Source: Clostridia bacterium
Lineage (GTDB): Bacteria; Bacillota; Clostridia; Oscillospirales; CAG-272
DNA: 47,463 nt
Direction of reading: 5' to 3'
Assembly (NCBI GenBank): GCA_017463065.1
Contig: JAFTPX010000016.1
Span: forward strand, 1 to 47,463
Numbering within the stretch: the first letter of the stretch is position 1; each line of letters opens with the position of its first letter. The position numbers were made by a program, and so were the translations under genes. This document shows positions 16,540 to 24,805 of the stretch, piece by piece. The notes below the pieces were generated by a model, which was given only the letters and a program-made list of their open reading frames with translations, was not told the DNA's origin and made no database searches.

Positions 16540-16606
16540 GCGCGATGGGGCGTTCGTCCTCTGACTCGCGCGAAAATCAGAACAAACGTAAGGAGAATCA
16601 TTCATC

Positions 16607-17614
16607 ATGATCGCAGTACTCAAAGCAGGCACAACCGACAAGCAAATCGAAAATCTTTCCGCATGGATCCGATCCCAAGGACTGGACGTGCATCTGTCCA
16701 AGGGTAGTGTTCACACTGTCCTTGGTCTGGTGGGAGACACCGCCAAGATCGATGCCGAGCTTCTGGAAAGTCTGGATATCGTGGACTCTGTGAAGCGAAT
16801 CAGCGAGCCCTTCAAGAGCGCGAACCGCAAATTTCACCCCGATGACAGCATCATCACCGTAGGCAACACCACCGTCGGCGGCAAGGATTTCGCCATTATG
16901 GCGGGTCCCTGCTCGGTGGAAAGCGAGGAGCAGGTGATGGAGATCGCCCGTGCGGTGAAGGCGGCAGGTGCCACCATGCTCCGCGGCGGTGCCTTCAAGC
17001 CCCGCACCTCTCCCTATGACTTCCAAGGTCTGAAGGCGGACGGCATCGAGCTTCTGCTAAAGGCAAAGAAGGAGACGGGACTTCCCATCGTCACCGAGAT
17101 CATGAACGCCAACCATCTGCCCCTATTCGAGGAGGTAGACGTCATTCAGGTCGGCGCGAGAAATATGCAGAACTTTGAACTGCTCAAGGAGCTGGGCAGA
17201 ACGCAAAAGCCCATTCTGCTCAAGCGCGGACTCGCCAACACCCTCAAGGAGCTTCTCATGTCTGCCGAATACATTATGGCAGGCGGAAACGAGAACGTAA
17301 TCCTTTGCGAGCGGGGCATCCGTACCTTTGAAACCTACACCAGAAACACGCTGGATCTGTCCTCCGTTCCCCTCTTGCACGAGCTGACCCACCTTCCCGT
17401 TATCATTGACCCCTCCCACGCCACGGGTGTTGCGCGTCTGGTCAAGCCCATGGCTCTCGCCGCGGCGGCTTGCGGCGCGAACGGTCTGATGATCGAGGTT
17501 CACAACGATCCCGCTCACGCGCTGTGTGACGGTGCCCAGTCCCTGACCCCCGATGCCTTCGCCGACGTAACGGCGGCAGTCTCCAAGGTGCTGGATGCGG
17601 TAAAGGGGTTGTAA
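16607..17614 (+). CDS. aroF: 3-Deoxy-7-phosphoheptulonate (DAHP) synthase, type I-beta
   Basis: 335 residues. Condenses PEP and erythrose 4-phosphate, the first step of the shikimate pathway. Residues 1-70 form a ferredoxin-like regulatory domain ([15 protein letters not shown]...), typical of the Bacillus/Thermotoga I-beta enzymes, where it carries Tyr/Phe feedback. The TIM-barrel core has [32 protein letters not shown] (PEP and metal site), [13 protein letters not shown] and DPSHATG. TAAGGAG precedes the ATG. First structural gene of the cluster, directly behind the attenuator; tyrA follows 1 nt after its stop. Confidence 0.95.
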   Translation: MIAVLKAGTTDKQIENLSAWIRSQGLDVHLSKGSVHTVLGLVGDTAKIDAELLESLDIVDSVKRISEPFKSANRKFHPDDSIITVGNTTVGGKDFAIMAGPCSVESEEQVMEIARAVKAAGATMLRGGAFKPRTSPYDFQGLKADGIELLLKAKKETGLPIVTEIMNANHLPLFEEVDVIQVGARNMQNFELLKELGRTQKPILLKRGLANTLKELLMSAEYIMAGGNENVILCERGIRTFETYTRNTLDLSSVPLLHELTHLPVIIDPSHATGVARLVKPMALAAAACGANGLMIEVHNDPAHALCDGAQSLTPDAFADVTAAVSKVLDAVKGL

Positions 17615-17615
17615 G

Positions 17616-18464
17616 ATGACAGACGGAACCAAGCTGACCGTAGGAATCTGCGGTCTTGGATTGATCGGCGGCTCCATGGCAAAGGCGTACAAGGAGGCGG
17701 GACACACGGTTCTCGGCTTTGACGTCAACGATGCCACGTTGGGCTACGCCGCCTTGGCGGGCATCACCGACGGAGTCCTGAACGAAAGCACCCTTCCCTC
17801 CTGCGATCTTCTCTTTATCGGGCTTTATCCCCAGACGGCGGTGGACTATCTGACCCGAATCGCCCCCTTCATCGATAAGCACACCGTGGTGATCGACCTC
17901 TGCGGTACCAAAAAGCAGATCTGTGAGTGTGGCTTTGCCTTGGCGAAGCAGTACGGCTTTACCTTTGTAGGCGGTCACCCCATGGCAGGCACCCAATATT
18001 CGGGAATCAAGTACGCCAAGGCGACACTCTTCAAGAATGCGCCCATGGTGCTGGTTCCGCCCCTTTACGACGACATTTCTTTTCTGGATCAGATTCGTCA
18101 GCTTCTCGCCCCCGCAGGCTTCGGGAAATTTTCCGTGACTACAGCGGAGGCGCACGACCAGATGATCGCCTTTACCTCCCAGCTGGCACACCTGGTGTCC
18201 AATGCTTACGTAAAAAGCCCCTCCGCCAAAGGACATAAGGGCTTTTCCGCGGGAAGCTACAAGGATATGACCCGTGTGGCTTGGCTGAATGAGCAAATGT
18301 GGACCGAGCTGTTCCTCGAAAACAAGGATCCTCTGCTCTTTGAGCTGGATCGGATCATTCACTCCCTCTCCGAATACCGTGACGCCATCGAAACAAACGA
18401 TGCCGATACCCTTCGCACCCTCCTCCGCGACGGACGAATCGCCAAGGAACAAATCGACGGTTAA
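17616..18464 (+). CDS. tyrA: Prephenate dehydrogenase
   Basis: 282 residues. Oxidatively decarboxylates prephenate to 4-hydroxyphenylpyruvate in the tyrosine branch. The NAD-binding fold begins VGICGLGLIGGSMAKAY; the catalytic His lies in GGHPMAGTQYSGI; an all-helical dimerisation domain follows with FTSQLAHLVSNAYVKSP and GSYKDMTRVAWLNEQMW. There is no C-terminal ACT domain, so tyrosine feedback on this enzyme is less likely than in Bacillus TyrA. The start is 1 nt after the aroF stop, indicating translational coupling. A long gap with a repeat follows before aroB. Confidence 0.93.
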   Translation: MTDGTKLTVGICGLGLIGGSMAKAYKEAGHTVLGFDVNDATLGYAALAGITDGVLNESTLPSCDLLFIGLYPQTAVDYLTRIAPFIDKHTVVIDLCGTKKQICECGFALAKQYGFTFVGGHPMAGTQYSGIKYAKATLFKNAPMVLVPPLYDDISFLDQIRQLLAPAGFGKFSVTTAEAHDQMIAFTSQLAHLVSNAYVKSPSAKGHKGFSAGSYKDMTRVAWLNEQMWTELFLENKDPLLFELDRIIHSLSEYRDAIETNDADTLRTLLRDGRIAKEQIDG

Positions 18465-18480
18465 GATGCGGGGGATGCGT

Positions 18481-18510
18481 GTTACTTTTCTTTTAAAAAA
18501 GAAAAGTAAC
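18481..18510. repeat. Perfect 30-bp palindrome in the tyrA-aroB gap
   Basis: GTTACTTTTCTTTT (18481-18494) and AAAAGAAAAGTAAC (18497-18510) are exact complements around AA. It is not followed by a T-tract on either strand, so it is not an intrinsic terminator. The rest of the 184-nt gap is A-rich with further short repeats of CGAAAAA and no gene; the aroB SD (AAGGAAAC) is at its end. Confidence 0.75.
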
Positions 18511-18648
18511 CAAAAGAAAACACTCGCGAAAAAAGCAGAATGCTTGTTGGGAGATAGCGGCATTCCTAGAAAGGCTTGCGAAAAAGATAGAGTGCTCGCC
18601 GAAAAACGGTGAGAAAATAAAGAAAAAAAGAAAAAGGAAACAAAAAGC

Positions 18649-19707
18649 ATGAAAACGATCAAAGTCAATGCGTCGGTATCCTACGACGTAGTAATCGGAG
18701 AAGGACTGCTGGCGCAATCGGGAAACTATTGCAAAGCCGCGCTGGGAAAGGCGTGTCGGCTCTGTGTAGTCACCGACGACAACGTAGCGCCCCTATATCT
18801 GGACACGGTAACCGCTTCCTTGGAGGCAGCTGGCTTTGACGTCTTTTACTATGTATTCCCCAACGGGGAGGCATCCAAAAGTGCCGAAAACCTCATCGAT
18901 CTATTGGAGGTTCTCGCCGAGAACCGTCTGACCCGCTCCGATGCGCTGGTAGCCCTTGGAGGCGGCGTGATCGGGGACCTGACGGGCTTTGCCGCCGCCG
19001 TTTATCTGCGCGGCATCCGCTTCATTCAGATGCCGACCACCCTGCTGGCGGCGGTGGATTCCTCCGTGGGCGGCAAAACGGCGGTGGATCTTTCCGCGGG
19101 AAAAAATCTGGCGGGTGCCTTCCATCAGCCCACCCTCGTGCTTTGTGACTACACCACCCTCGGCACCTTGACCCCCGAGGTCTTTTCCGACGGCTGTGCC
19201 GAGGTCATCAAATACGGCGTCATCAACGACCGCCCCTTCTTTGAGTTACTGAAGAGCGGGGTCCGCTCCCAGATCGAGGAGGTCATTGCGGTCTGTGTGA
19301 ACAACAAGGCGAAGATCGTGGAGGAGGACGAGTTCGACAAAGGAACCCGTCAGCTCCTGAATCTGGGTCATACGGTGGGGCACGCCATTGAGATCTGCTC
19401 CAACCTGACCGTTTCCCACGGAAGCGCCGTCGCCATGGGCATGGTGATCGTGACCCGTCTGGCACATCGTTTGGGACTTTGCCCCGCGGAGGAGCTGGAG
19501 GAGCTGATCGCCCTTTTGAAGCAGGAGGGTCTGCCCACCGACTGTCCCTACTCTGCCGAGGAGCTTTGTGAGATCGCCACCGCCGACAAGAAGCGATCGG
19601 GAGACACGCTGACCCTGATCATTCCTTACGGAATCGGCAACAGCCGTCTCTATGCGGTTCCCGTAGACCAGCTTCCGAGTTATATTCAGAAAGGACTGAG
19701 CGCATGA
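18649..19707 (+). CDS. aroB: 3-Dehydroquinate synthase
   Basis: 352 residues. Cyclises DAHP to 3-dehydroquinate using NAD and a divalent metal. Family blocks in order: FPNGEASKSAENL, ALGGGVIGDLTGFAAAVYLRGI, PTTLLAAVDSSVGGKTAVD, KNLAGAFHQP, and the metal ligands in DGCAEVIKYG, LNLGHTVGHAIE and VSHGSAVAMGM. Length matches the family (about 350-360). Its stop overlaps the aroA ATG by 4 nt (ATGA). Confidence 0.96.
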   Translation: MKTIKVNASVSYDVVIGEGLLAQSGNYCKAALGKACRLCVVTDDNVAPLYLDTVTASLEAAGFDVFYYVFPNGEASKSAENLIDLLEVLAENRLTRSDALVALGGGVIGDLTGFAAAVYLRGIRFIQMPTTLLAAVDSSVGGKTAVDLSAGKNLAGAFHQPTLVLCDYTTLGTLTPEVFSDGCAEVIKYGVINDRPFFELLKSGVRSQIEEVIAVCVNNKAKIVEEDEFDKGTRQLLNLGHTVGHAIEICSNLTVSHGSAVAMGMVIVTRLAHRLGLCPAEELEELIALLKQEGLPTDCPYSAEELCEIATADKKRSGDTLTLIIPYGIGNSRLYAVPVDQLPSYIQKGLSA

Positions 19708-20972
19708 ACGTTCGTATGCAACCCTCCGCGCCTTGCGGCACGCTCCGAGCCATTCCTTCCAAATCGGCGGCGCACCGACTTCTGATCTGTGCCGCCTTTG
19801 CCGACGGAGAAACCACGGTACGGTGCGATCAAATCAACGAGGATATCGTTGCCACCGTACGGTGTCTTTGCGCCTTAGGAGCCACCATCGTCCGTGATGC
19901 GCCCTATTATCGTGTCACCCCCATCAAGGAGCTGCAAAAGAATGCGGTTCTTGACTGCGGGGAAAGCGGCTCCACCATGCGGTTTCTCGTCCCCCTGACC
20001 TGTATGCTGGGGGCAGACGCCTCCTTCGTCATGGCAGGACGGCTTCCCAACCGTCCCCTCTCTCCCCTTCGGGAGGAGCTGGAGCGGTGCGGAATTCGAT
20101 TCTCCCCCGCGGGCTCCAATCCCATGGTTTGCTTGGGGCAGATTGAGGAAAGCGACTTTTCCATCGCGGGAAACGTCTCCTCCCAGTTTATCAGCGGACT
20201 GCTGTTTGCCCTTGCGGTATCAGGTAAGGTGGGAACACTCACCGTGGAAGGAACCTTAGAATCCGCCCCCTACGTGGACATGACGGCGGATGCCCTTCGG
20301 CGGTTTGGCATTCTTGCCGAGCGTGTAGAGTCAGGCTACGTGATCCGTGAAAACAACGGTCTGCGCTCCCCCCGCGAGGTATTCGTAGAGGGAGACTGGT
20401 CGGGTGCCGCCTTTCCCCTTTGTATGGGTGCCATCGGGTCCCATCCGATCACCGTAGAGGGGTTGGATCTGAGCTCTCGCCAAGGCGATCGTGCCGTTGT
20501 GTCCATTCTGCGGCAATTCGGTGCCAAGGTTACAGCGGAGAACGACCGTGTGACCGTTTCGCCCGCCCCCCTTTGTGGGATCGAGATCGATGCGTCTCAA
20601 ATTCCCGATCTGGTTCCCGTGCTCGCAACCGTCGCCTCGGTTGCCAAGGGGAAAACCGTAATCGATAACGCTTCCCGTCTGCGCCTGAAGGAAAGCGATC
20701 GGCTCCAAACCGTTCGCGCCGTACTGAATGCTCTGGGCGCCAAGGTTACCGAGACCCCTGACGGGCTGATCATCGAGGGAGTAGACAAGCTCTCGGGCGG
20801 TGCGGTATCCTCCTTCGGCGACCATCGGATCGCCATGAGCGCCGCCGTTGCCTCGGTGGCTTGCCGCAACGCCATTGTGATCGAGCAAGCCGAGTCCGCT
20901 GCCAAATCCTACCCCGCCTTTTGGGAGGATATGGATCGGATCGGCGCATCGGTGGAAACAGACGCTCTCTGA
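19704..20972 (+). CDS. aroA: 3-Phosphoshikimate 1-carboxyvinyltransferase (EPSP synthase)
   Basis: 422 residues. Adds the enolpyruvyl group of PEP to shikimate 3-phosphate. Recognised by PSKSAAHRLLICAAFADGE at the N-terminus, LDCGESGSTMRFLVPL, the SSQFISGLLFAL block, and LRLKESDRLQTVRAVLNALGA. The PEP-site motif usually read as NGxxG[T]T is here DCGESGST, the version of Clostridia/class II-like enzymes; whether this makes it glyphosate-insensitive cannot be said. Translationally coupled to aroB by a 4-nt overlap; aroC starts 52 nt after its stop. Confidence 0.95.
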   Translation: MNVRMQPSAPCGTLRAIPSKSAAHRLLICAAFADGETTVRCDQINEDIVATVRCLCALGATIVRDAPYYRVTPIKELQKNAVLDCGESGSTMRFLVPLTCMLGADASFVMAGRLPNRPLSPLREELERCGIRFSPAGSNPMVCLGQIEESDFSIAGNVSSQFISGLLFALAVSGKVGTLTVEGTLESAPYVDMTADALRRFGILAERVESGYVIRENNGLRSPREVFVEGDWSGAAFPLCMGAIGSHPITVEGLDLSSRQGDRAVVSILRQFGAKVTAENDRVTVSPAPLCGIEIDASQIPDLVPVLATVASVAKGKTVIDNASRLRLKESDRLQTVRAVLNALGAKVTETPDGLIIEGVDKLSGGAVSSFGDHRIAMSAAVASVACRNAIVIEQAESAAKSYPAFWEDMDRIGASVETDAL

Positions 20973-21024
20973 CAAATCAATCATAAAACAACCCAAATTC
21001 TCTCTTTCCGAGAAAGGCGGTATT

Positions 21025-22113
21025 ATGTCTACAAAATACGGTAAAACTATCAATATATCCATTTACGGCGGCTCTCATGATCCCCAGATCGGGATCGTCG
21101 CCACGGGACTGCCCGCGGGCTTTTCCTTTGACAAGGAGGAGCTTGCCGCCTTTATGAGGCGACGCGCGCCGGGGCAGAATTCTCTCTCCACCCCAAGAAA
21201 GGAAGCGGACATTCCCGAATTTCTCTCGGGTGTGGTGGGGGACTCCACCTTGGATGGCAGTGAGCTCCACGCCATCATTCGCAGCACCAATCAACGCTCC
21301 TCCGACTATTCCAACCTCTCCTTCGTTCCCCGTCCTTCCCATGCGGATTTTGCGGCAAGAATGAAATACGGAGAGGCGGTAGATCTTCGGGGAGGCGGAC
21401 ATTTTTCGGGACGGCTGACCGCGCCCCTGTGTATTGTGGGTGGCATCTGTCTCCAATATCTGAAAACGAAAAAGATTCACGTCGCCGCTCACGTGTCCTC
21501 TATCGGCGGGATCACGGACGATCGATTTGATCCCGTAAATGTGGGAGAAAAGGAATTCGAGCTTCTCGCCTCCCGCTCCGCCTTCCCTGTTTTGAATGAA
21601 CAAGCGGGAGAACGGATGCGTACCCTGATAGAAGAGGTTCGCGCCGAGGGGGATTCCATCGGCGGAACGGTAGAATGTGCCGTAACGGGGCTGCCCGCGG
21701 GACTTGGTGAGCATATGTTTGACGGGGTAGAAAACCGTCTTGCAGCCATTCTCTTCGGCATTCCCGGTGTCAAGGGAATCGAGTTCGGCAACGGCTTTGA
21801 AGGCTCTACTCTCCGAGGCTCTCTGAATAACGACGGCTTTACCGTCAAGGACGGTCGGATCGTAACCACCACCAACAACGCGGGAGGAATCCTCGGCGGA
21901 ATGAGCACGGGCATGCCGTTGGTATTCCGAGCCGCCATGAAGCCCACCCCCTCGATCTTCAAGGAGCAGGACAGTGTGGACATGGTTTCCATGAAGCCCG
22001 TTAAGCTGTCCATCAAGGGCAGACACGACCCCTGCATCGTCCTTCGCGCCGTTCCCGTCTTCGAGGCGGCGGCGGCAATCGCCGTCTGCGACCTCCTTGC
22101 CGATGCCCGCTAA
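21025..22113 (+). CDS. aroC: Chorismate synthase
   Basis: 362 residues. Converts EPSP to chorismate with reduced FMN, closing the common pathway. The fold is clear from RRRAPGQNSLSTPRKEADIPEFLSG, AVDLRGGGHFSGRLTAP, GIPGVKGIEFGNGF and NNAGGILGGMSTGMPLVFRAAMKPTPSI. Two normally strict motifs differ: GESHG reads GGSHD (His kept) and RPGHAD reads RPSHAD (His kept). These fit a divergent clostridial branch and not loss of function, since both histidines and the Arg/Ser core remain. GAGAAAGGCGG precedes the ATG. Confidence 0.93.
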   Translation: MSTKYGKTINISIYGGSHDPQIGIVATGLPAGFSFDKEELAAFMRRRAPGQNSLSTPRKEADIPEFLSGVVGDSTLDGSELHAIIRSTNQRSSDYSNLSFVPRPSHADFAARMKYGEAVDLRGGGHFSGRLTAPLCIVGGICLQYLKTKKIHVAAHVSSIGGITDDRFDPVNVGEKEFELLASRSAFPVLNEQAGERMRTLIEEVRAEGDSIGGTVECAVTGLPAGLGEHMFDGVENRLAAILFGIPGVKGIEFGNGFEGSTLRGSLNNDGFTVKDGRIVTTTNNAGGILGGMSTGMPLVFRAAMKPTPSIFKEQDSVDMVSMKPVKLSIKGRHDPCIVLRAVPVFEAAAAIAVCDLLADAR

Positions 22114-22155
22114 TCACGCCGTTTCCTTCCGAGCGGCAAAACGAAAGGGATTCTT

Positions 22156-23346
22156 ATGAAGCTTACCGCATCGTCTACGGTCAGAGCCGCCTATATCGGC
22201 TATCTGACCCAAGCCATCACCATCAATTTTGCGCCTCTTTTGTTTATCACCTTTGAAAAAACCTACCATATTTCGCTGGGAAAAATCAGTCTCCTGATTG
22301 CCGTCAGCTTTTTAACCCAGCTTACCGCTGACGCGGCAGCGGCAAAATTCGCCGGTGGGGTCAACACCCGTCTGTGGGTGGTGCTTGCCCACGTCTTTGC
22401 CGTACTCGGCATGACGGGCTTTGCCTATCTGCCCGATCTGCTTCCCGATCCCTATATCGGACTGATGATCTCGGTGATGATCGCCGCTGTGGGCGGAGGG
22501 ATCATTGAGGTGCTGATCAGCCCTGTCGTGGAAGCCTGCCCCACCGAGGAAAAAAGCTCTGCCATGAGTTTGCTTCACTCCTTTTACAGCTGGGGGCTGG
22601 CAGGTGTCGTGCTTCTTTCCACTCTGTTTTTCACCTTGGCAGGTATTCACCACTGGCGGATTCTGTCCGCTCTTTGGGCGATCGTTCCCGCTATGGGGGC
22701 GCTTGCCTTCTGCTTCGTTCCCATCTACACCCTTCCCGAGGCACCCGAAAGCGAGCAGACCAAGGAACACTCCATGTTCCGCAAGGGAATCTTTTGGGTG
22801 TTCTTCGTGATGATGTTCTGCGCGGGCGCGGCGGAGCAAATCATGGCGCAATGGGCTTCCAGCTTTGCGGAATCGGGACTGGGTGTCTCCAAATCCATGG
22901 GCGACCTGTTAGGTCCCTGTGCCTTTGCCATTCTGATGGGCTCCTCCCGTGTGTTCTACGGAAAATCGGGCGGCAAGCTCAATCTGCTTCGCTTCATCCT
23001 GATCTCCTCGGGGCTTTGTATCGTCGCCTATTTCATCGCCGCCCTCTCCCCCCTCCCCCTGATTTCCCTGTTGGGTTGCGCGCTGTGCGGACTGTCGGTG
23101 GGAATTTTGTGGCCCGGTACGTACAGTCTGGCATCTGCCAAAATGCCCTACGGCGGCGTTCGGATGTTTGCGGTCCTCGCCATGGCTGGGGATATCGGCT
23201 GTCTGGTGGGTCCGACAACGGCGGGCTGGATCGCCGAGGCGTTTGGCAATAATCTGAAGGTCTCCTTCCTTGTTGCCATTGTCTTCCCCGTCCTCATCCT
23301 CGTAATGGCGTATCTGGGCTTTCGGAAAAGGAAGTCCGCATCATAA
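22156..23346 (+). CDS. MFS transporter, FucP/sugar-permease-like branch
   Basis: 396 residues, 12 predicted membrane segments with a central loop (PEAPESEQTKEHSMFRKG). Repeated Gly-rich helices and GPTTAGWIAEAFGN near the C-terminus are typical of the major facilitator superfamily; the closest general look is the fucose permease/uncharacterised MFS branch. AAAGGG lies 7-8 nt before the ATG. It is inserted between aroC and pheA in the same direction, so a role in moving an aromatic metabolite (for example shikimate, or Phe/Tyr and their derivatives) is possible but is context inference only. Confidence 0.82.
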   Translation: MKLTASSTVRAAYIGYLTQAITINFAPLLFITFEKTYHISLGKISLLIAVSFLTQLTADAAAAKFAGGVNTRLWVVLAHVFAVLGMTGFAYLPDLLPDPYIGLMISVMIAAVGGGIIEVLISPVVEACPTEEKSSAMSLLHSFYSWGLAGVVLLSTLFFTLAGIHHWRILSALWAIVPAMGALAFCFVPIYTLPEAPESEQTKEHSMFRKGIFWVFFVMMFCAGAAEQIMAQWASSFAESGLGVSKSMGDLLGPCAFAILMGSSRVFYGKSGGKLNLLRFILISSGLCIVAYFIAALSPLPLISLLGCALCGLSVGILWPGTYSLASAKMPYGGVRMFAVLAMAGDIGCLVGPTTAGWIAEAFGNNLKVSFLVAIVFPVLILVMAYLGFRKRKSAS

Positions 23347-23659
23347 TAAAAAAAGCAGAACTTCCCCAAGGAGAAGTGTTCAGACAGCTGATAAACCACA
23401 GAAAATCACAACCATTCGTTGCCTTGCGTGAATCTGTTCCGCTGCTTTTTCTTTGATGCCGTAGGCGCAAAGAAAAAGCTCGCAAAAAAAAACGCCGAAA
23501 GGGAGCTTTCGCCCTCCGCGCCCTCCTCCGCGCAAGCTTTTGAAAAGCGTGACCAAAACTTTTCGACATTTGGACTCTGCTAACACCGTTGTCAGCGGCT
23601 GAAATCCTCTCTCCGAAGAATACTGGCAATCATTCAAAATACATACAAAAGGAAACATT
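23347..23659 (+). repeat. 312-bp intergenic repeat region between the MFS gene and pheA
   Basis: No gene seen. A perfect 12-bp stem, GCTTTTTCTTTG (23444-23455) with CAAAGAAAAAGC (23468-23479), is followed by CTCGC and a long A-run, then GC-rich CCGAAAGGGAGCTTTCGCCC and further short hairpins. The TTTTCTTT/AAAGAAAA stem and the CTCGC-A-run resemble the region at 18481-18535. No T-tract follows, so read-through is expected. The pheA SD AAAGGAAAC closes the region. Confidence 0.6.
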
Positions 23660-24805
23660 ATGGAACTGAAAGAACTGAGAGAACAGATCGACAAAATCGA
23701 CCGTGAGCTGGTCCCCCTGTTCATCCAACGCATGAACGTATCCGCAAGCGTCGCCGAATACAAGCGGGAAAACAATATACAGGTATTGGATGCCTCCCGC
23801 GAGCGCGCTCTGCTGGAAAAAATCTCCGAGCTGTCGGGAGAGGAGTTTGAGGAGTACGCCCGTACCCTCTATTCCACCCTTCTGGATCTCTCCCGTTCCT
23901 ATCAATACAAGCGGTTGGGACTCGATTCCCCCTTGTACCGTGAGATCACAGATGCCATTGAGAATACCACCCGTATGTTCCCCGACCGCGCCACAGTTGC
24001 CTGTCAGGGTGTGGAGGGTGCCTATTCCCAAATTGCCGCCGAACGGCTCTTCAAGGCACCCAACATCGTCTTTTTCTCCAACTGGGAGAAGGTCTTTGAT
24101 GCCATTGACGCGGGACTTTGCCGCTATGCGGTGATCCCCATCGAGAACAGCACGGCAGGCTCGGTGAAAAAGGTCTACGATCTGATGATCGACCATAAAT
24201 TCCGTATTGTGCGTACCGTACGGATCAAGATCGACCACAATCTGCTGACAAAGTCTGGCGTGGAGCTGTCCGAGATTCGTGAAATTTTCTCCCACGAGCA
24301 GGCAATCAACCAATGCGCCTCCTTCCTTGCCTCCCTCGGTCCTAACGTCAAGATCACCCGTGTGGAAAATACGGCAAAGGCGGCGCAGATGGTTGCGGAG
24401 TCTGACAGACGGGACGTTGCCTCCCTGTCCTCTCGCTCCTGCGCGGGACAGTACGGACTATCCATCCTTCGCTCTTCCGTACAGGACAACGGCAACAACC
24501 ACACCCGATTCATCTGCATCACTAATCAAACCGAGATCTATCCGGGGGCGGATCGCACCAGTCTGATGGTAGTCACCCCCCACAAGCCGGGCGCTCTGTA
24601 TCGGATGCTCTCCCGCTTCAACGCGCTGGGCATCAACCTGCTGAAGCTGGAGTCCCGTCCCATTCCCGACCGTGATTTTGAGTTTATGTTCTATTTCGAT
24701 CTGGAGGCTTCGGTGTATTCTGCCAAGCTTGCTCAGCTTCTGGCGGAGCTGGAGGCAGAGTGCGATGAATTCTCCTACCTCGGCTCATACTCGGAGGTTA
24801 TCTGA
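23660..24805 (+). CDS. pheA: Bifunctional chorismate mutase / prephenate dehydratase
   Basis: 381 residues. Residues 1-90 are an AroQ-type chorismate mutase (LREQIDKIDRELVPLFIQRM). About 105-285 is prephenate dehydratase: ACQGVEGAYSQIAAERLF, IPIENSTAGSVKKVYDLM, and the catalytic Thr-Arg-Phe in NNHTRFICI. About 295-375 is an ACT domain with the Phe-binding pair PGALYRML and LESRP, so allosteric inhibition by phenylalanine is expected. It produces phenylpyruvate; an aminotransferase outside the window must finish Phe. Its last base is the first base of the next gene (overlap TGATG). Confidence 0.95.
   Translation: MELKELREQIDKIDRELVPLFIQRMNVSASVAEYKRENNIQVLDASRERALLEKISELSGEEFEEYARTLYSTLLDLSRSYQYKRLGLDSPLYREITDAIENTTRMFPDRATVACQGVEGAYSQIAAERLFKAPNIVFFSNWEKVFDAIDAGLCRYAVIPIENSTAGSVKKVYDLMIDHKFRIVRTVRIKIDHNLLTKSGVELSEIREIFSHEQAINQCASFLASLGPNVKITRVENTAKAAQMVAESDRRDVASLSSRSCAGQYGLSILRSSVQDNGNNHTRFICITNQTEIYPGADRTSLMVVTPHKPGALYRMLSRFNALGINLLKLESRPIPDRDFEFMFYFDLEASVYSAKLAQLLAELEAECDEFSYLGSYSEVI

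Noticed and set aside
16309..16606. T-box leader before aroF
   Set aside because: I find no T-box sequence (AGGGUGGNACCGCG-like) and no specifier stem; the leader peptide explains the region better.
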